This document shows positions 24,524 to 33,777 of a stretch of 64,000 nt of DNA, in pieces. The notes under the pieces were generated by a model. The model searched no databases and was not told the DNA's origin. It was given only the letters and a program-made list of their open reading frames with translations. Each line of letters starts with the position of its first letter. Positions within the stretch are counted from its first letter, which is position 1. The translations under genes were made by a program, and so were the position numbers. The DNA is taken from positions 1 through 64,000 of the forward strand of contig NZ_JBNAGK010000016.1 in NCBI RefSeq assembly GCF_049803835.1, written 5' to 3'. The stretch is from Pacificoceanicola sp049803835. Its GTDB lineage: Bacteria > Pseudomonadota > Alphaproteobacteria > Rhodobacterales > Rhodobacteraceae.

Positions 24524-26040
24524 TCCGTCGGCTCCCGCCGGCCTTTCGCGCCCGGCCAGGGCAATCCGGCCTTCGGACGCTCGGCGCGTTGCCCGGACAG
24601 GCGGTGATCGTTTTGCCGTCCCTTCGCGCCTTTCAACGCCTCTTCGAGAGGCATCACATAGTCCATATGTCCGCCAAGTGCCGCATAATCCGCCGCCGGC
24701 ATCGTGAACTCGATGGGGGCCACCAGGGCCGGTGTCGGCACATAGCCGAAAGCATTGCGCGGCATCTGCGTGACATCGGCCATGAAGGTGATCCCGCCCC
24801 CCGGCCACATGAACACCGGCGCACCGCCGCAGGTCACCCGGGTCAGGCGCGACTGGACCGAGCGCGTCAGGGACACAGGGTTTTCCGTCACCCCGGACCG
24901 GAGCGACCCCCCTGCCCCGGCCATGAACAGCACGGAGGCCAGCGACGGCTCGCAGTTCTCCTCGATGCGCATCACCGAGGGCAGGAGCCGCTCCGGCATC
25001 TCCTTCTGCACCGGCACCAGATCTTCGTTCAATTCGTAATAGGCGGCATGTTCCCCGGTGGTCGAAACCATCAACAGCGACAACCCGGGCCGCGCCCCCT
25101 TCTTCTCTTGCCACGTGTCGAGGATGGTCAGAGGATCGGTGAGGTCGGTGCCGCCCCAGCCGGTCCCAGGTTCTGCCACCTGAAAATACCGCCCCGGCGT
25201 GGAGCGGCGGCCCTTGATCCGGATGCCGGAGGGCGCCCAGCCGATGACCTTGCCCGCCTGATGCTCGGACATCACGCCGGTGATGTGATCGTCGACCACC
25301 ACCACCTCGTCCACCAATCCCATCCATTGCGCCGCGAACATACCGACCGTAGCCGAGCCGCAGCCCACGCGCATCCGCTCCTCACGCGAGCCGTTCACCA
25401 CCGGCGCCTGCCCGGCGGTGATCTCCAGTGCCGCGCCGCCGTCGATCTCCATCGCCACCTGTTCACCGTTGCAGAGCGCCAGCAGCGCCTCGCAGGTGAC
25501 GCGGCCCTCCTTCTTGGAGCCGCCGGTCAGGTGATGCACGCCCCCGAGCGAGAGCATCTGCGAGCCGTATTCGGAGGTCGTTACATGGCCGATCACCTCG
25601 CCTTCCACCCGCACCGGCGCGCACTCGTGGCCAAGATGCCGGTCCGTGTCGATCTTCACCTTGGCCCCGCAATAGGAGAAGATGCCCTCCGTCACGACGG
25701 TAATCATGTCCGCCCCCGCAGCACTGGAGGCGACGATGAAAGGCGCGGGCTTGTAGTCCGGATAGGTGGTGCCGGAGCCGATGGCGGTGATGAAGGTATC
25801 CTCGCCCGAGACGATCTCGCCGTCCCATTCGCGATCCAGAAACGGCACCAGAGGCGCGTCACCGTCGCGATTCTGAAGGATCGTATGCGGGTCGAGCCGC
25901 ACCAGTTCACCGCCCTCGTTGGCGTAGCGGTCGCAAGCCCCGGCGCGGCCTTCGGCGATGTAGCACATCACCGGGCAGGCATCGCAGCGGATCTTCTCCG
26001 GCAGGTCGGCCTTGTCACGCTTTGTGATGATATCGCTCAC
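24520..26040 (-). CDS. 6-hydroxynicotinate reductase-like Fe-S protein
   Basis: The best family match I can give is the 6-hydroxynicotinate reductase group, known from anaerobic nicotinate fermentation, where the lactam ring is reduced with ferredoxin. The N-terminus has a Cys-rich iron-sulfur motif, CDACPVMCY then GACDRYA (residues about 20-37). Later Gly-rich blocks (GGVHHLTGGSKKEGR, MFMAGAGGSLRSG-like) follow. I choose GTG at 26040 (VSDIITKRDKADLPEK) with GGAG 8 nt upstream. The ATG at 26097 would make the coding region cross the operator at 26079-26094. This is the promoter-proximal gene of the leftward operon. The substrate in this aerobic setting is unknown. Confidence 0.82.
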   Translation of the reverse strand: MSDIITKRDKADLPEKIRCDACPVMCYIAEGRAGACDRYANEGGELVRLDPHTILQNRDGDAPLVPFLDREWDGEIVSGEDTFITAIGSGTTYPDYKPAPFIVASSAAGADMITVVTEGIFSYCGAKVKIDTDRHLGHECAPVRVEGEVIGHVTTSEYGSQMLSLGGVHHLTGGSKKEGRVTCEALLALCNGEQVAMEIDGGAALEITAGQAPVVNGSREERMRVGCGSATVGMFAAQWMGLVDEVVVVDDHITGVMSEHQAGKVIGWAPSGIRIKGRRSTPGRYFQVAEPGTGWGGTDLTDPLTILDTWQEKKGARPGLSLLMVSTTGEHAAYYELNEDLVPVQKEMPERLLPSVMRIEENCEPSLASVLFMAGAGGSLRSGVTENPVSLTRSVQSRLTRVTCGGAPVFMWPGGGITFMADVTQMPRNAFGYVPTPALVAPIEFTMPAADYAALGGHMDYVMPLEEALKGAKGRQNDHRLSGQRAERPKAGLPWPGAKGRREPTE

Positions 26041-26078
26041 GATGCGGGCTCCGGTGTCAGGGCTGCGGGCGGGATATT

Positions 26079-26094
26079 CGTTTGTATACGAACG
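26079..26094. promoter_or_regulatory. Operator-like palindrome, site 1
   Basis: CGTTTGTATACGAACG is a 16-bp near-palindrome with the T-GT-AT-AC-A core typical of GntR (FadR-type) operators. It lies about 40 bp upstream of the leftward operon's GTG start and is the reverse complement, with one change, of site 2. Confidence 0.65.
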
Positions 26095-26238
26095 CACGGG
26101 CAGCGTTTCTGTGTCAACAGTTTTGAGTCCCGTTTTCGGCCTGTGCCGGTGTTCGGCCCATCTGTCGATGCGGAATTCATCAGGACTCCCTCCCTATCCG
26201 CGTCTGCATCTTTTGCAGGCAGATGCACCCTGCGATTT

Positions 26239-26254
26239 TGTTCGTATACAAACG
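26239..26254. promoter_or_regulatory. Operator-like palindrome, site 2
   Basis: TGTTCGTATACAAACG matches site 1 in inverted orientation at 15 of 16 positions. It sits in the middle of the divergent intergenic region, suitable for a bridging repressor dimer pair. Confidence 0.65.
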
Positions 26255-26300
26255 ACTTTCGATTATCCCGCTCCGGACCCTCGAAAGTCTCACGAGGCGA

Positions 26301-26330
26301 TTGACAAGTTTTCCCGCAAGTTCCTACCGT
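26301..26330 (+). promoter_or_regulatory. Probable sigma-70 promoter of the rightward catabolic operon
   Basis: A perfect TTGACA (-35, 26301-26306) is followed at 17-18 nt by CTACCG/TACCGT as a weak -10. Operator-like site 3 begins about 12 bp downstream, overlapping the expected transcription start region, which fits repression. Confidence 0.5.
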
Positions 26331-26341
26331 GGGAGTCATAT

Positions 26342-26357
26342 CGTTTGCACACGAATG
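26342..26357. promoter_or_regulatory. Operator-like palindrome, site 3
   Basis: CGTTTGCACACGAATG matches site 1 at 13 of 16 positions, keeping the CGTTTG and CACGAA halves. It lies between the likely rightward promoter and the first gene at 26396. Confidence 0.5.
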
Positions 26358-26395
26358 AAGTCCCGCCGCCTGCGGCACACCCATGAGGCCCCGGA

Positions 26396-27229
26396 ATGAC
26401 GCTGCATCGCCCTGAAACGCTGACCGACGCGCTGGCGCTGCTGTCCGCAGGGGGCGTGGTGCTGGCGGGCGGAACGGACGTCTATCCGGCGCTGCGCGAC
26501 GGCCCGCCCCCGGCCCGGATGATTGACGTCAGCGGCGTCGCCGGGCTGCGCGGAATCACCCGCGACGCGGATGGCTGGCGCATCGGTGCCGCGACCACAT
26601 GGACCGACATTCTCCGCGCCGAGCTGCCACCGCTGTTCGACGGGCTGAAACAAGCGGCGCGGGAAGTCGGCTCGGTGCAGATCCAGAACGCTGGCACGAT
26701 CGCAGGCAACATCTGCAATGCCTCGCCCGCTGCAGACGGGGTGCCAGCGCTGCTGACCCTCGACGCCGAGGTTGCCGTCGCCGGTCCGGGCGGCCCGCGC
26801 CGTCTGCCGCTCGCCGTCTTCCTCAAGGGACCGCGCCAGACAGACCTCGGGCCGGGCGACCTGGTCACCGCCCTGCATATCCCCGAGGCCGCCGGTCAGG
26901 GGGCGTTCCTCAAGCTGGGCGCGCGCAAATACCTCGTCATTTCCATCGCCATGGTCGCCGCCGTGGTCGAGATGCAAGGCGGCACCCTGTCCCGCGCAGC
27001 CATCTCCGTCGGGGCCTGCTCGCCCGTCGCCCGCCGCCTGCCGGGACTGGAGGCCGCGCTGTTCGGAAGACGACCGCAGGACATTGCTGCCCTCGTCGAG
27101 GCGGCCCCGCTCCCCGGCCTTGCTCCGATTACCGACGTGCGGGCCACTTCGGACTACCGCATGGACGCCGTCCGCACCCTCATCACCCGCACGCTGCTTC
27201 AGGCCACGGAGACCGCCCATGTCGCTTGA
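26396..27229 (+). CDS. Molybdenum hydroxylase FAD-binding subunit (CoxM-like)
   Basis: This 277-residue protein is the FAD subunit of a xanthine dehydrogenase/CO dehydrogenase-type hydroxylase. N-terminal FAD-binding motifs are AGGTDVYPALRDG and TIAGNICNASPAAD, and the C-terminal CO_deh_flav domain reads GAFLKLGARKYLVISIAMVAA. It transfers electrons from the Mo and Fe-S centres to the final acceptor. The gene overlaps the next one by 11 bp. Being first in the rightward operon beyond an operator-rich promoter, it is probably induced with the leftward genes. Confidence 0.93.
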   Translation: MTLHRPETLTDALALLSAGGVVLAGGTDVYPALRDGPPPARMIDVSGVAGLRGITRDADGWRIGAATTWTDILRAELPPLFDGLKQAAREVGSVQIQNAGTIAGNICNASPAADGVPALLTLDAEVAVAGPGGPRRLPLAVFLKGPRQTDLGPGDLVTALHIPEAAGQGAFLKLGARKYLVISIAMVAAVVEMQGGTLSRAAISVGACSPVARRLPGLEAALFGRRPQDIAALVEAAPLPGLAPITDVRATSDYRMDAVRTLITRTLLQATETAHVA

Positions 27230-29939
27230 CGCTCCCACCTCCCGCATCGCCTTCACCCTGAACGGCGCGCCGGTCGACCTCGCCGCCGACCCCGCGACGC
27301 GCCTGTCGGACGTGCTGCGCGACGCGGCGGGCCAAACCGACGTCAAGGTCGGCTGCAATGCCGGGGATTGCGGCGCCTGCACGGTGCTGCTCGACGGGCT
27401 GCCGGTCTGCGCCTGCCTGACCGCCGCCGGACAGGCGGAGAGTCGGCAGGTCGAGACACAGGCCGGGCTGGTGGCCCGCGACCCGGACGCGCTGCGCCTC
27501 GCCAGGGCCTTCCAGCGCCATCAGGCGGCGCAATGCGGCATCTGCACGCCGGGCATGATGGTCTCCGCCATTGCCCTGCTGCGCTCCGGGGAACCGCTGG
27601 ACGAGGCCCGCGTCGCCGACGCGCTTGGCGGGGTGCTCTGCCGCTGTACGGGGTATCGCAAGATCATTGCGGCGGTGCTCGACGCCGCCTCCGACGCCGA
27701 GCCTCTGACCGAGGGCGGCGTCGGTGCCTCCATCGCCCGGCTCGACGCCTGGCCCAAGGTCTCGGGCAGCGAACGCTTCGGCGACGATGTGGCCCCAGCG
27801 GATGCCCTGACGGTCCGCGCGATCCGGTCGCCGTTTCACCGCGCCCGCTTCATCTTGGGGGATCTGGAGGCGTACCGGGAGCAGACTGGCCTCGACCTGA
27901 TCCTCACCGCAAAGGACATCCCCGGCAGCAACCTCTTCGGCGTCATTCCCGGCTTCATCGACCAGCCGGTCTTGGCAACCGATGAGACCCGGTTCAAGGG
28001 CGAGGCGGTCGCTGCCGTTGTCGGCCCTGCCGCCCTGCTCGACACCCTGCCCGCCTTCCCCGTCGAATGGCACGAACTGCCCGCCAATCTGACGCCGGAA
28101 CACGCCGAAGCCGCGTCCCTCGTGCACGAGGATCGCACAGCCAACGTCATGTGCCGGGGTTATGTCGCCCGGGGTGATGTCGCGTCAGGCATGGCGAGCG
28201 CCACGCATACAGTTGCTGGTTCCTTCTCTACCGGCTTCATCGAACACGCCTACATCGAACCGGAGGCTGCCTGGGCGCGGCGTGTCGGCGACCGGATCGA
28301 AGTACAATGCTGCACGCAGGCGCCCTACATGAACCGCGACGCCATCGCGGGCGTTCTCGGGCTTGACCCCCAGGCCGTGCGAATCCTGCCCACCGCCGTC
28401 GGTGGTGGTTTCGGCTCCAAGCTGGACCTGACGACCCAGCCTTTCGTGGCGCTGGCGGCTTGGCTGCTGAACCGCCCGGTGCGCATGGCCTACACCCGGA
28501 CCGAAAGCATCGCGACCTCCACCAAGCGCCACCCCTCCGAGATCACCATGGAGATCGGCGCGGATGCAGACGGCCGCCTGACCGCCACCCGCTTCGACGG
28601 CACCTTCAACACCGGCGCCTATGCCAGCTGGGGGCCGACCGTGGCGAACCGGGTGCCGATCCACGCTTCCGGGCCTTATTTCACCCCTAACTACGAAGCA
28701 AAGAGTGTCGGCATCCACACCAATACCGCGCCCTCCGGCGCCTTCCGGGGCTTCGGCGTGCCGCAATCCGCAGTGGCGCAGGAACAGCTCTTCGACATGC
28801 TGGCGGAGAAGATCGGCATGGACCGGCTGGCGTTCCGCCGCCTCAACTGCCTGCGCAATGGCGATCCCACGGTGACGGGGCAGGTCTTCGACACCGGCAT
28901 GGGCATTGCCGACTGTTTCGACGCGCTGAAACCACATTGGGACCGGGCGCTGGCGGAGGCCGAGGCATTCAACGCCGACAACACCACCCGCAAGCGCGGT
29001 GTCGGGATCGCGGGCGGCTGGTACGGCTGCGGCAATACCTCCATGTCCAACCCCTCCACGATCCGCGCCGGGGTGACCCCCGCCGGGGCAATCGTGCTGC
29101 ATCAGGGCGCGGTGGACATCGGCCAGGGCTCGAACACCGTCATCCCGCAGATTTTCGCCACCGCCCTTGGGGTCGAGGTCACGCAGATCAACCTCGTCAA
29201 TGCCGACACAGACCTGACCCCCGACGCGGGAAAGACCTCCGCCAGCCGCCAGACCTTCATCACTGGCAACGCCGCCCGTCTGGCCGGGGAGGCGCTGCGG
29301 GCGCAGCTGCTGAGGCTCGGAAATGTCGGCGAGGATGCGCGGATCACTCTTGCGGAGGACGGCATCCACCTGACGGACAATGGCATCACCCGCCGCCTGA
29401 CCCTGCCGCAGACCGAAGGCTACGCGCTCGAAGTCGAGGAAAGCTACGATCCCCCTACCCTGCCGCTCGACAAGAACGGTCAAGGCTCGCCCTACGCCGT
29501 CTTCGGCACCACCGCGCAGATGGTGGAACTGGAGGTGGACATGGCGCTCGGCACCGTCAAACTCCTGCACTTCACCGCCGCCCATGACGTCGGCAAGGCG
29601 ATCAACCCCCTCTCCGTCGAAGGACAGGTCGAGGGCGGCATCGCGCAGGGACTGGGCCTTGCCCTCATGGAGGAGTTCCTGCCCGGCCGCACGGAGAACC
29701 TGCATGACTACCTGATCCCGACGATCGGCGACGTGCCCCCGATCGACACCATCATCATCGAGACAGGCGACGAACATGGTCCCTACGGCGCCAAGGGGCT
29801 GGGCGAGCACTGCCTGATCCCCACCGCCCCCGCGATCCTCAACGCCATCGCCCACGCCAGCGGCGCCCGTGTCCACCACCTGCCCGCGACTCCGGACAAG
29901 GTCCGCGCCGCGATCCTCGCCAAGGGAGCCGCACGATGA
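27219..29939 (+). CDS. Fused 2Fe-2S and molybdopterin-binding hydroxylase subunit (CoxS-CoxL)
   Basis: One 906-residue chain joins the iron-sulfur subunit (residues about 1-160) to the large molybdenum subunit (about 165-900). The first 2Fe-2S motif is CNAGDCGACTVLLDGLPVC, and the second is CGICTPGMM with CRCTGY. The Mo part shows VGGGFGSKLD, SGAFRGFGVPQ, HQGAVDIGQGSNTV and the C-terminal GPYGAKGLGE, whose Glu is the expected catalytic base. Such enzymes hydroxylate a carbon next to ring nitrogen using water. The start at 27219 (MSLDAPTSRIAF) is translationally coupled to the FAD gene. The true substrate is unknown; nicotinate-, isoquinoline- and purine-type dehydrogenases are all relatives. 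Confidence 0.93.
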   Translation: MSLDAPTSRIAFTLNGAPVDLAADPATRLSDVLRDAAGQTDVKVGCNAGDCGACTVLLDGLPVCACLTAAGQAESRQVETQAGLVARDPDALRLARAFQRHQAAQCGICTPGMMVSAIALLRSGEPLDEARVADALGGVLCRCTGYRKIIAAVLDAASDAEPLTEGGVGASIARLDAWPKVSGSERFGDDVAPADALTVRAIRSPFHRARFILGDLEAYREQTGLDLILTAKDIPGSNLFGVIPGFIDQPVLATDETRFKGEAVAAVVGPAALLDTLPAFPVEWHELPANLTPEHAEAASLVHEDRTANVMCRGYVARGDVASGMASATHTVAGSFSTGFIEHAYIEPEAAWARRVGDRIEVQCCTQAPYMNRDAIAGVLGLDPQAVRILPTAVGGGFGSKLDLTTQPFVALAAWLLNRPVRMAYTRTESIATSTKRHPSEITMEIGADADGRLTATRFDGTFNTGAYASWGPTVANRVPIHASGPYFTPNYEAKSVGIHTNTAPSGAFRGFGVPQSAVAQEQLFDMLAEKIGMDRLAFRRLNCLRNGDPTVTGQVFDTGMGIADCFDALKPHWDRALAEAEAFNADNTTRKRGVGIAGGWYGCGNTSMSNPSTIRAGVTPAGAIVLHQGAVDIGQGSNTVIPQIFATALGVEVTQINLVNADTDLTPDAGKTSASRQTFITGNAARLAGEALRAQLLRLGNVGEDARITLAEDGIHLTDNGITRRLTLPQTEGYALEVEESYDPPTLPLDKNGQGSPYAVFGTTAQMVELEVDMALGTVKLLHFTAAHDVGKAINPLSVEGQVEGGIAQGLGLALMEEFLPGRTENLHDYLIPTIGDVPPIDTIIIETGDEHGPYGAKGLGEHCLIPTAPAILNAIAHASGARVHHLPATPDKVRAAILAKGAAR

Positions 29940-31999
29940 CCAACCGCACCGACCTGACCGGCAGCTTCGCCGGGATCGACGTGGGCGGCACCTTCACCGA
30001 CCTCGTGCATTACGACAGCCGCGCGGGCCGGGTGAAGCTGGCAAAGGTGCCGACAACGCTGGACAATCAGGCGGACGGGGTGCTCGCCGCGCTGGACGCG
30101 GCTCAGGTGGACGCGGCGGCGCTCGACCTGATCGTGCATGGCACGACGACAACCACCAATGCCGTTCTGGAGCGACGGCTCTGCAAGACCGGCCTCATCA
30201 CCACGCAGGGTTTTCGCGACGTGCTGGAGCTTGGCCGCCGCACCCGCCCGCAAGCCTATGGCATGAAAGGCCAGTTCCGCCCCCTGATCCCCCGCGATCT
30301 GCGTCTGGAAGTCCCGGAGCGGATGCTGGCGGATGGCGGTGTGTATCTGCCATTGGACGAAGACGCCCTGCGCAGCGCCCTGCGCGCCCTGATCGCCATG
30401 GACTGCGAGGCCCTCGTCATCCACTTCCTGCACGCCTACGCCAACCCCGCCCACGAGCTGCGCGCCGGGGAGATCGCCCGCGAGGAATGGCCCAACGGCA
30501 ATATCACCCTCGGCCACGCGCTGCTGTCCGAAAGCCGCGAGTACGAGCGCGGTGTCACCGCCGCCGTCAACGCCTCCGTCCAGCCGTTGCTGCGCCGCTA
30601 TGTCGAACGTCTGGCCGACCGCCTGTCCGGGCGCGGCTACGGGCGCGACCTTCTGGTGATGAACGGCAACGGCGGCATGGTCTCCGCCCGCATCGTCGCC
30701 GAAGAGGCGGCCAAGACCGTGATGTCCGGCCCCGCCTCCGGCGTCATGGCCGCCGCCTATACCGGACGCCGCGCCGGTATCCCGGACCTTCTGACCTACG
30801 ACATGGGCGGCACCTCCACCGATGTGGCGATGATCCGGGGCGCGGACCCTGCCGTCAGCCATGAAATCGAGATCGAATACGCCATGCCGATCCATGTCCC
30901 CATGGTCGATGTGCGCACCGTCGGCGCGGGAGGCGGCTCCATCGCCCGGGTCAACGCCGCGGGGCTGTTGCAGGTCGGCCCGGACAGCGCCGGTTCGACC
31001 CCCGGTCCGATCTGCTATGGCAAGGGCGGCACGGAGCCGACGATTTCGGACGCCAACATGCTTCTGGGACGGATGAACCCGGGCAAGCTGAACACGATCT
31101 CCGGCGATGTCTCCATCGACACCATCCGCGACGCCTTCGCCGCGAAGATCGGCAAGCCGCTTGGTCTCGACGCGGTGGAAGCCGCCTCCGCCGTCCTGCG
31201 CATCGCCACGGCAAAGATGGCCGACGCGGTGCGCATGGTCTCCATCTCGCTCGGCGAAGACCCCCGCGATTTTGCGCTCTTCGCCTTCGGCGGCGCCGGT
31301 CCCCTGCACGCCTGCGCCATTGCCCGGGAATTGGGCGTGCCCCGCGTGCTGGTCCCGGCCCGTCCCGGAATCACCAACGCCCTGGGCTGTATCGTCGCCG
31401 ACCTGCGGCACGACTTCGTCCAGACGGTGAACCGCCCCCTGCACGCCTGCGACATGGGCGAGGTACACGCCGCCTTCGCCCGCCAGACGGAGGACGGCAA
31501 GGCCGCCATCGGGCGCGAACGGGTGGAGATTGCCGAATTGCGCGTGATCCACTCCGTCGACATGCAGTTCATCGGGCAAACGCATCTGTTGCGCGTGCCG
31601 CTGCCCGATGGCACGCCCTCCGCCGAGGACCTGCAAACGCTCTTCGAAGAGGCCTATTTTCGCCGTTTCCAGGTCACCCTGCCGGAAATCCGCCCTGCGC
31701 TGGTCAACGTCAACACCTCCGTCATCGGCCGCCGCCCGGAGGTGGACCTCTCGCTGCTGATCGACGCCGCCGCCCGCAAGGCGACGCTGGACGAGGCCCA
31801 GACCGGCACCCGCCCGGTCTGGTTCGACGGCTGGACCGACACGCCGGTCTACTGGCGCGATTTCCTGCCGTTGGGTGCCCGCCTGCAAGGCCCTGCCATC
31901 GTCGAGCAGATGGACTGTACGCTGGTCATGGAACCCGGAGACAGCGCCGTGCAGGACCATGACGGCAACCTCATCGTCACCGTCAGGAGCGCGGCATGA
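29936..31999 (+). CDS. HyuA-type hydantoinase/oxoprolinase subunit A
   Basis: This 687-residue ATP-dependent cyclic-amide hydrolase subunit is of the N-methylhydantoinase A/5-oxoprolinase family. The N-terminal Hydant_A_N actin-like part reads GIDVGGTFTDLVHYD near residue 13 and VHGTTTTTNAVLERR near residue 68. The central hydantoinase A ATPase core includes SGPASGVMAAAY, DMGGTSTDVAMI and FAFGGAGPLHACA. It overlaps both neighbours by ATGA. With HyuB it should open a five- or six-membered lactam or imide ring using ATP, a logical step after ring hydroxylation and reduction. Confidence 0.95.
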   Translation: MTNRTDLTGSFAGIDVGGTFTDLVHYDSRAGRVKLAKVPTTLDNQADGVLAALDAAQVDAAALDLIVHGTTTTTNAVLERRLCKTGLITTQGFRDVLELGRRTRPQAYGMKGQFRPLIPRDLRLEVPERMLADGGVYLPLDEDALRSALRALIAMDCEALVIHFLHAYANPAHELRAGEIAREEWPNGNITLGHALLSESREYERGVTAAVNASVQPLLRRYVERLADRLSGRGYGRDLLVMNGNGGMVSARIVAEEAAKTVMSGPASGVMAAAYTGRRAGIPDLLTYDMGGTSTDVAMIRGADPAVSHEIEIEYAMPIHVPMVDVRTVGAGGGSIARVNAAGLLQVGPDSAGSTPGPICYGKGGTEPTISDANMLLGRMNPGKLNTISGDVSIDTIRDAFAAKIGKPLGLDAVEAASAVLRIATAKMADAVRMVSISLGEDPRDFALFAFGGAGPLHACAIARELGVPRVLVPARPGITNALGCIVADLRHDFVQTVNRPLHACDMGEVHAAFARQTEDGKAAIGRERVEIAELRVIHSVDMQFIGQTHLLRVPLPDGTPSAEDLQTLFEEAYFRRFQVTLPEIRPALVNVNTSVIGRRPEVDLSLLIDAAARKATLDEAQTGTRPVWFDGWTDTPVYWRDFLPLGARLQGPAIVEQMDCTLVMEPGDSAVQDHDGNLIVTVRSAA

Positions 32000-33681
32000 G
32001 CATCGACCCGATCACCCTGACCGTCATCCAGTCCGGCCTGCAACAGGTCTGCGACGAGATGGACCTCAGCTTCTCCCGCGCCGCCTTCTCGCCCGTCATC
32101 GCCGAGGCCAACGACCGCTCCGACGGTATCTATTCCGCGCAAGACGGCAGCCTGATCGCGCAGGGCTCCCAGGGGTTGCCAGTGTTTGTCGGTACCATGC
32201 AATTCTCCACCCGGACGCTGATCGAGATGATCGCCGAGGGCAAAGCGGCGGCGCCAAAACCCGGCGACATCTATATCGTCAATGACCCATATTTGGGCGG
32301 CACGCACCTGATGGACGTGCGCTTTGCCATGCCGGTGTATCGGGACGGTGAGATTTTCTGCTGGCTCTCCAACACCGGCCACTGGCCCGACACCGGCGGC
32401 GCGGTGCCCGGCGGCTTCTCCGCGTCTGCAACAGCCGTCGAACAGGAGGGCCTGCGCTTGCCGCCTGTGCGCCTGTTCAAGGAAGGCACGCTCGATGCGG
32501 AAATCTATGCCATCATCTGCTCCAACATCCGCGTCGCCGACCAGCGCATCGGCGATGTGAAGGCGCAGGCGGCGGCGCTCTACGTCGGCCAGTCCCGGCT
32601 GTTCCGCCTGCTCGACCGCTACGGCGACGAGACCGTCCGGAAGGCCATCGCGGAACTGCGCAGCCGCGCCGCGCAGCAGATGCGTGCGCATATCAAGGCA
32701 ATCCCGCCGGGCACCTACACCGCCTCCGCCTTCGTCGATTCGGACGGCGTGGTGAACGAGCCGCTGGAAATCCGTCTGACCGTCACTGCGGACTGCGACG
32801 GCCTGACCTTCGATTTCACCGGATCATCCGCGCCCTGCCGGGGGCCGATGAATTCGGTGTGGGCGACGACGCAATCCTCGGTCTACCTCGCCATGCGCCA
32901 CATCTTCCCGGATGTGCCGATCAGCGCCGGGGCTTTCGAGCCGCTCACCATCCTCCGCCCCGAAGGCACCTTCCTCGACGCCCGCTACCCCCGTCCGGTC
33001 TCCGGCTGCGCGGCAGAGGTCAGCCAGAGGATCGCCGAAGCGGTCTTTGCCGCGCTCGTCGCCCCCCTGCCCCGGATCGTCACCGCCGCTCCCGCGGGCT
33101 CCTCCGGCAACTTCGCCCTCGGCGGCGAGGTCCCCGAGGAGGGCCGCAGCTATGTCATGTACCAGATTTCCGGCGGCGGCTACGGCGGCTATGCCGGTGG
33201 CGACGGCATTTCCAACGGCTGCTCGACCATCGGCATCTCGAAATCGCCGCCGGTGGAGATCATGGAACAGCAGTTCCCGGTGCTTTACCACCGCTACGCC
33301 CTGCACGAGGGCTCCGGCGGCGCGGGGGAACATCGCGGCGGCTTTGGTCTCGATTACGAGGTGGAAATCCGCAAGGGCACGGCGCGGGCCAGCTTCGTCA
33401 TGGACCACGGGCGCTTCGGCCCGCAGGGCGTGCTGGGCGGCAAGGACGGCGGGGTGAACCGGGTCACGGTCAGCCAAAACGGCCACAGCTTTGTCCCCGA
33501 ACACCTGTCGAAGGCGCAGGACATCGCCCTGTCCGCCGGCGACCGGGTTCGCGTGCGCACCCCCGGTGGCGGCGGCTACGGTAACCCGGAGCACCGGGAC
33601 CCGGCGCTGGTGGCCGAGGACGTCCGGCTCGGCCGGTACACCGCCGAGCAGGCGCGGGAGTTGTTCGGCTGGACGGGCTGA
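31996..33681 (+). CDS. HyuB-type hydantoinase/oxoprolinase subunit B
   Basis: This 561-residue protein is the partner of HyuA (hydantoinase B/oxoprolinase family), which carries the hydrolytic site in the complex. Characteristic blocks are MDLSFSRAAFSPVIAEANDR, NDPYLGGTHLMDVRFAMPV, EIFCWLSNTGHWPDTGG and the C-terminal GGGGYGNPEHRDP. It starts four bases inside the end of HyuA and is the last gene of the rightward operon. No transporter or hydrolase follows, so the linear product must be handled by general metabolism or by the leftward operon enzymes. Confidence 0.95.
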   Translation: MSIDPITLTVIQSGLQQVCDEMDLSFSRAAFSPVIAEANDRSDGIYSAQDGSLIAQGSQGLPVFVGTMQFSTRTLIEMIAEGKAAAPKPGDIYIVNDPYLGGTHLMDVRFAMPVYRDGEIFCWLSNTGHWPDTGGAVPGGFSASATAVEQEGLRLPPVRLFKEGTLDAEIYAIICSNIRVADQRIGDVKAQAAALYVGQSRLFRLLDRYGDETVRKAIAELRSRAAQQMRAHIKAIPPGTYTASAFVDSDGVVNEPLEIRLTVTADCDGLTFDFTGSSAPCRGPMNSVWATTQSSVYLAMRHIFPDVPISAGAFEPLTILRPEGTFLDARYPRPVSGCAAEVSQRIAEAVFAALVAPLPRIVTAAPAGSSGNFALGGEVPEEGRSYVMYQISGGGYGGYAGGDGISNGCSTIGISKSPPVEIMEQQFPVLYHRYALHEGSGGAGEHRGGFGLDYEVEIRKGTARASFVMDHGRFGPQGVLGGKDGGVNRVTVSQNGHSFVPEHLSKAQDIALSAGDRVRVRTPGGGGYGNPEHRDPALVAEDVRLGRYTAEQARELFGWTG

Positions 33682-33777
33682 CCTGCGCAACAAACCGCCG
33701 TTAGCGCCAACATCCCCTGTTTACGCGGCACGTCGCCCGTGGCTATCTGGACGCAAGCCGCAGCGGAGGAAGCCAGC

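Noticed and set aside
29783..31960. 725-codon minus-strand frame
   Set aside because: It is antisense to hyuA, whose actin-like motifs are clear.
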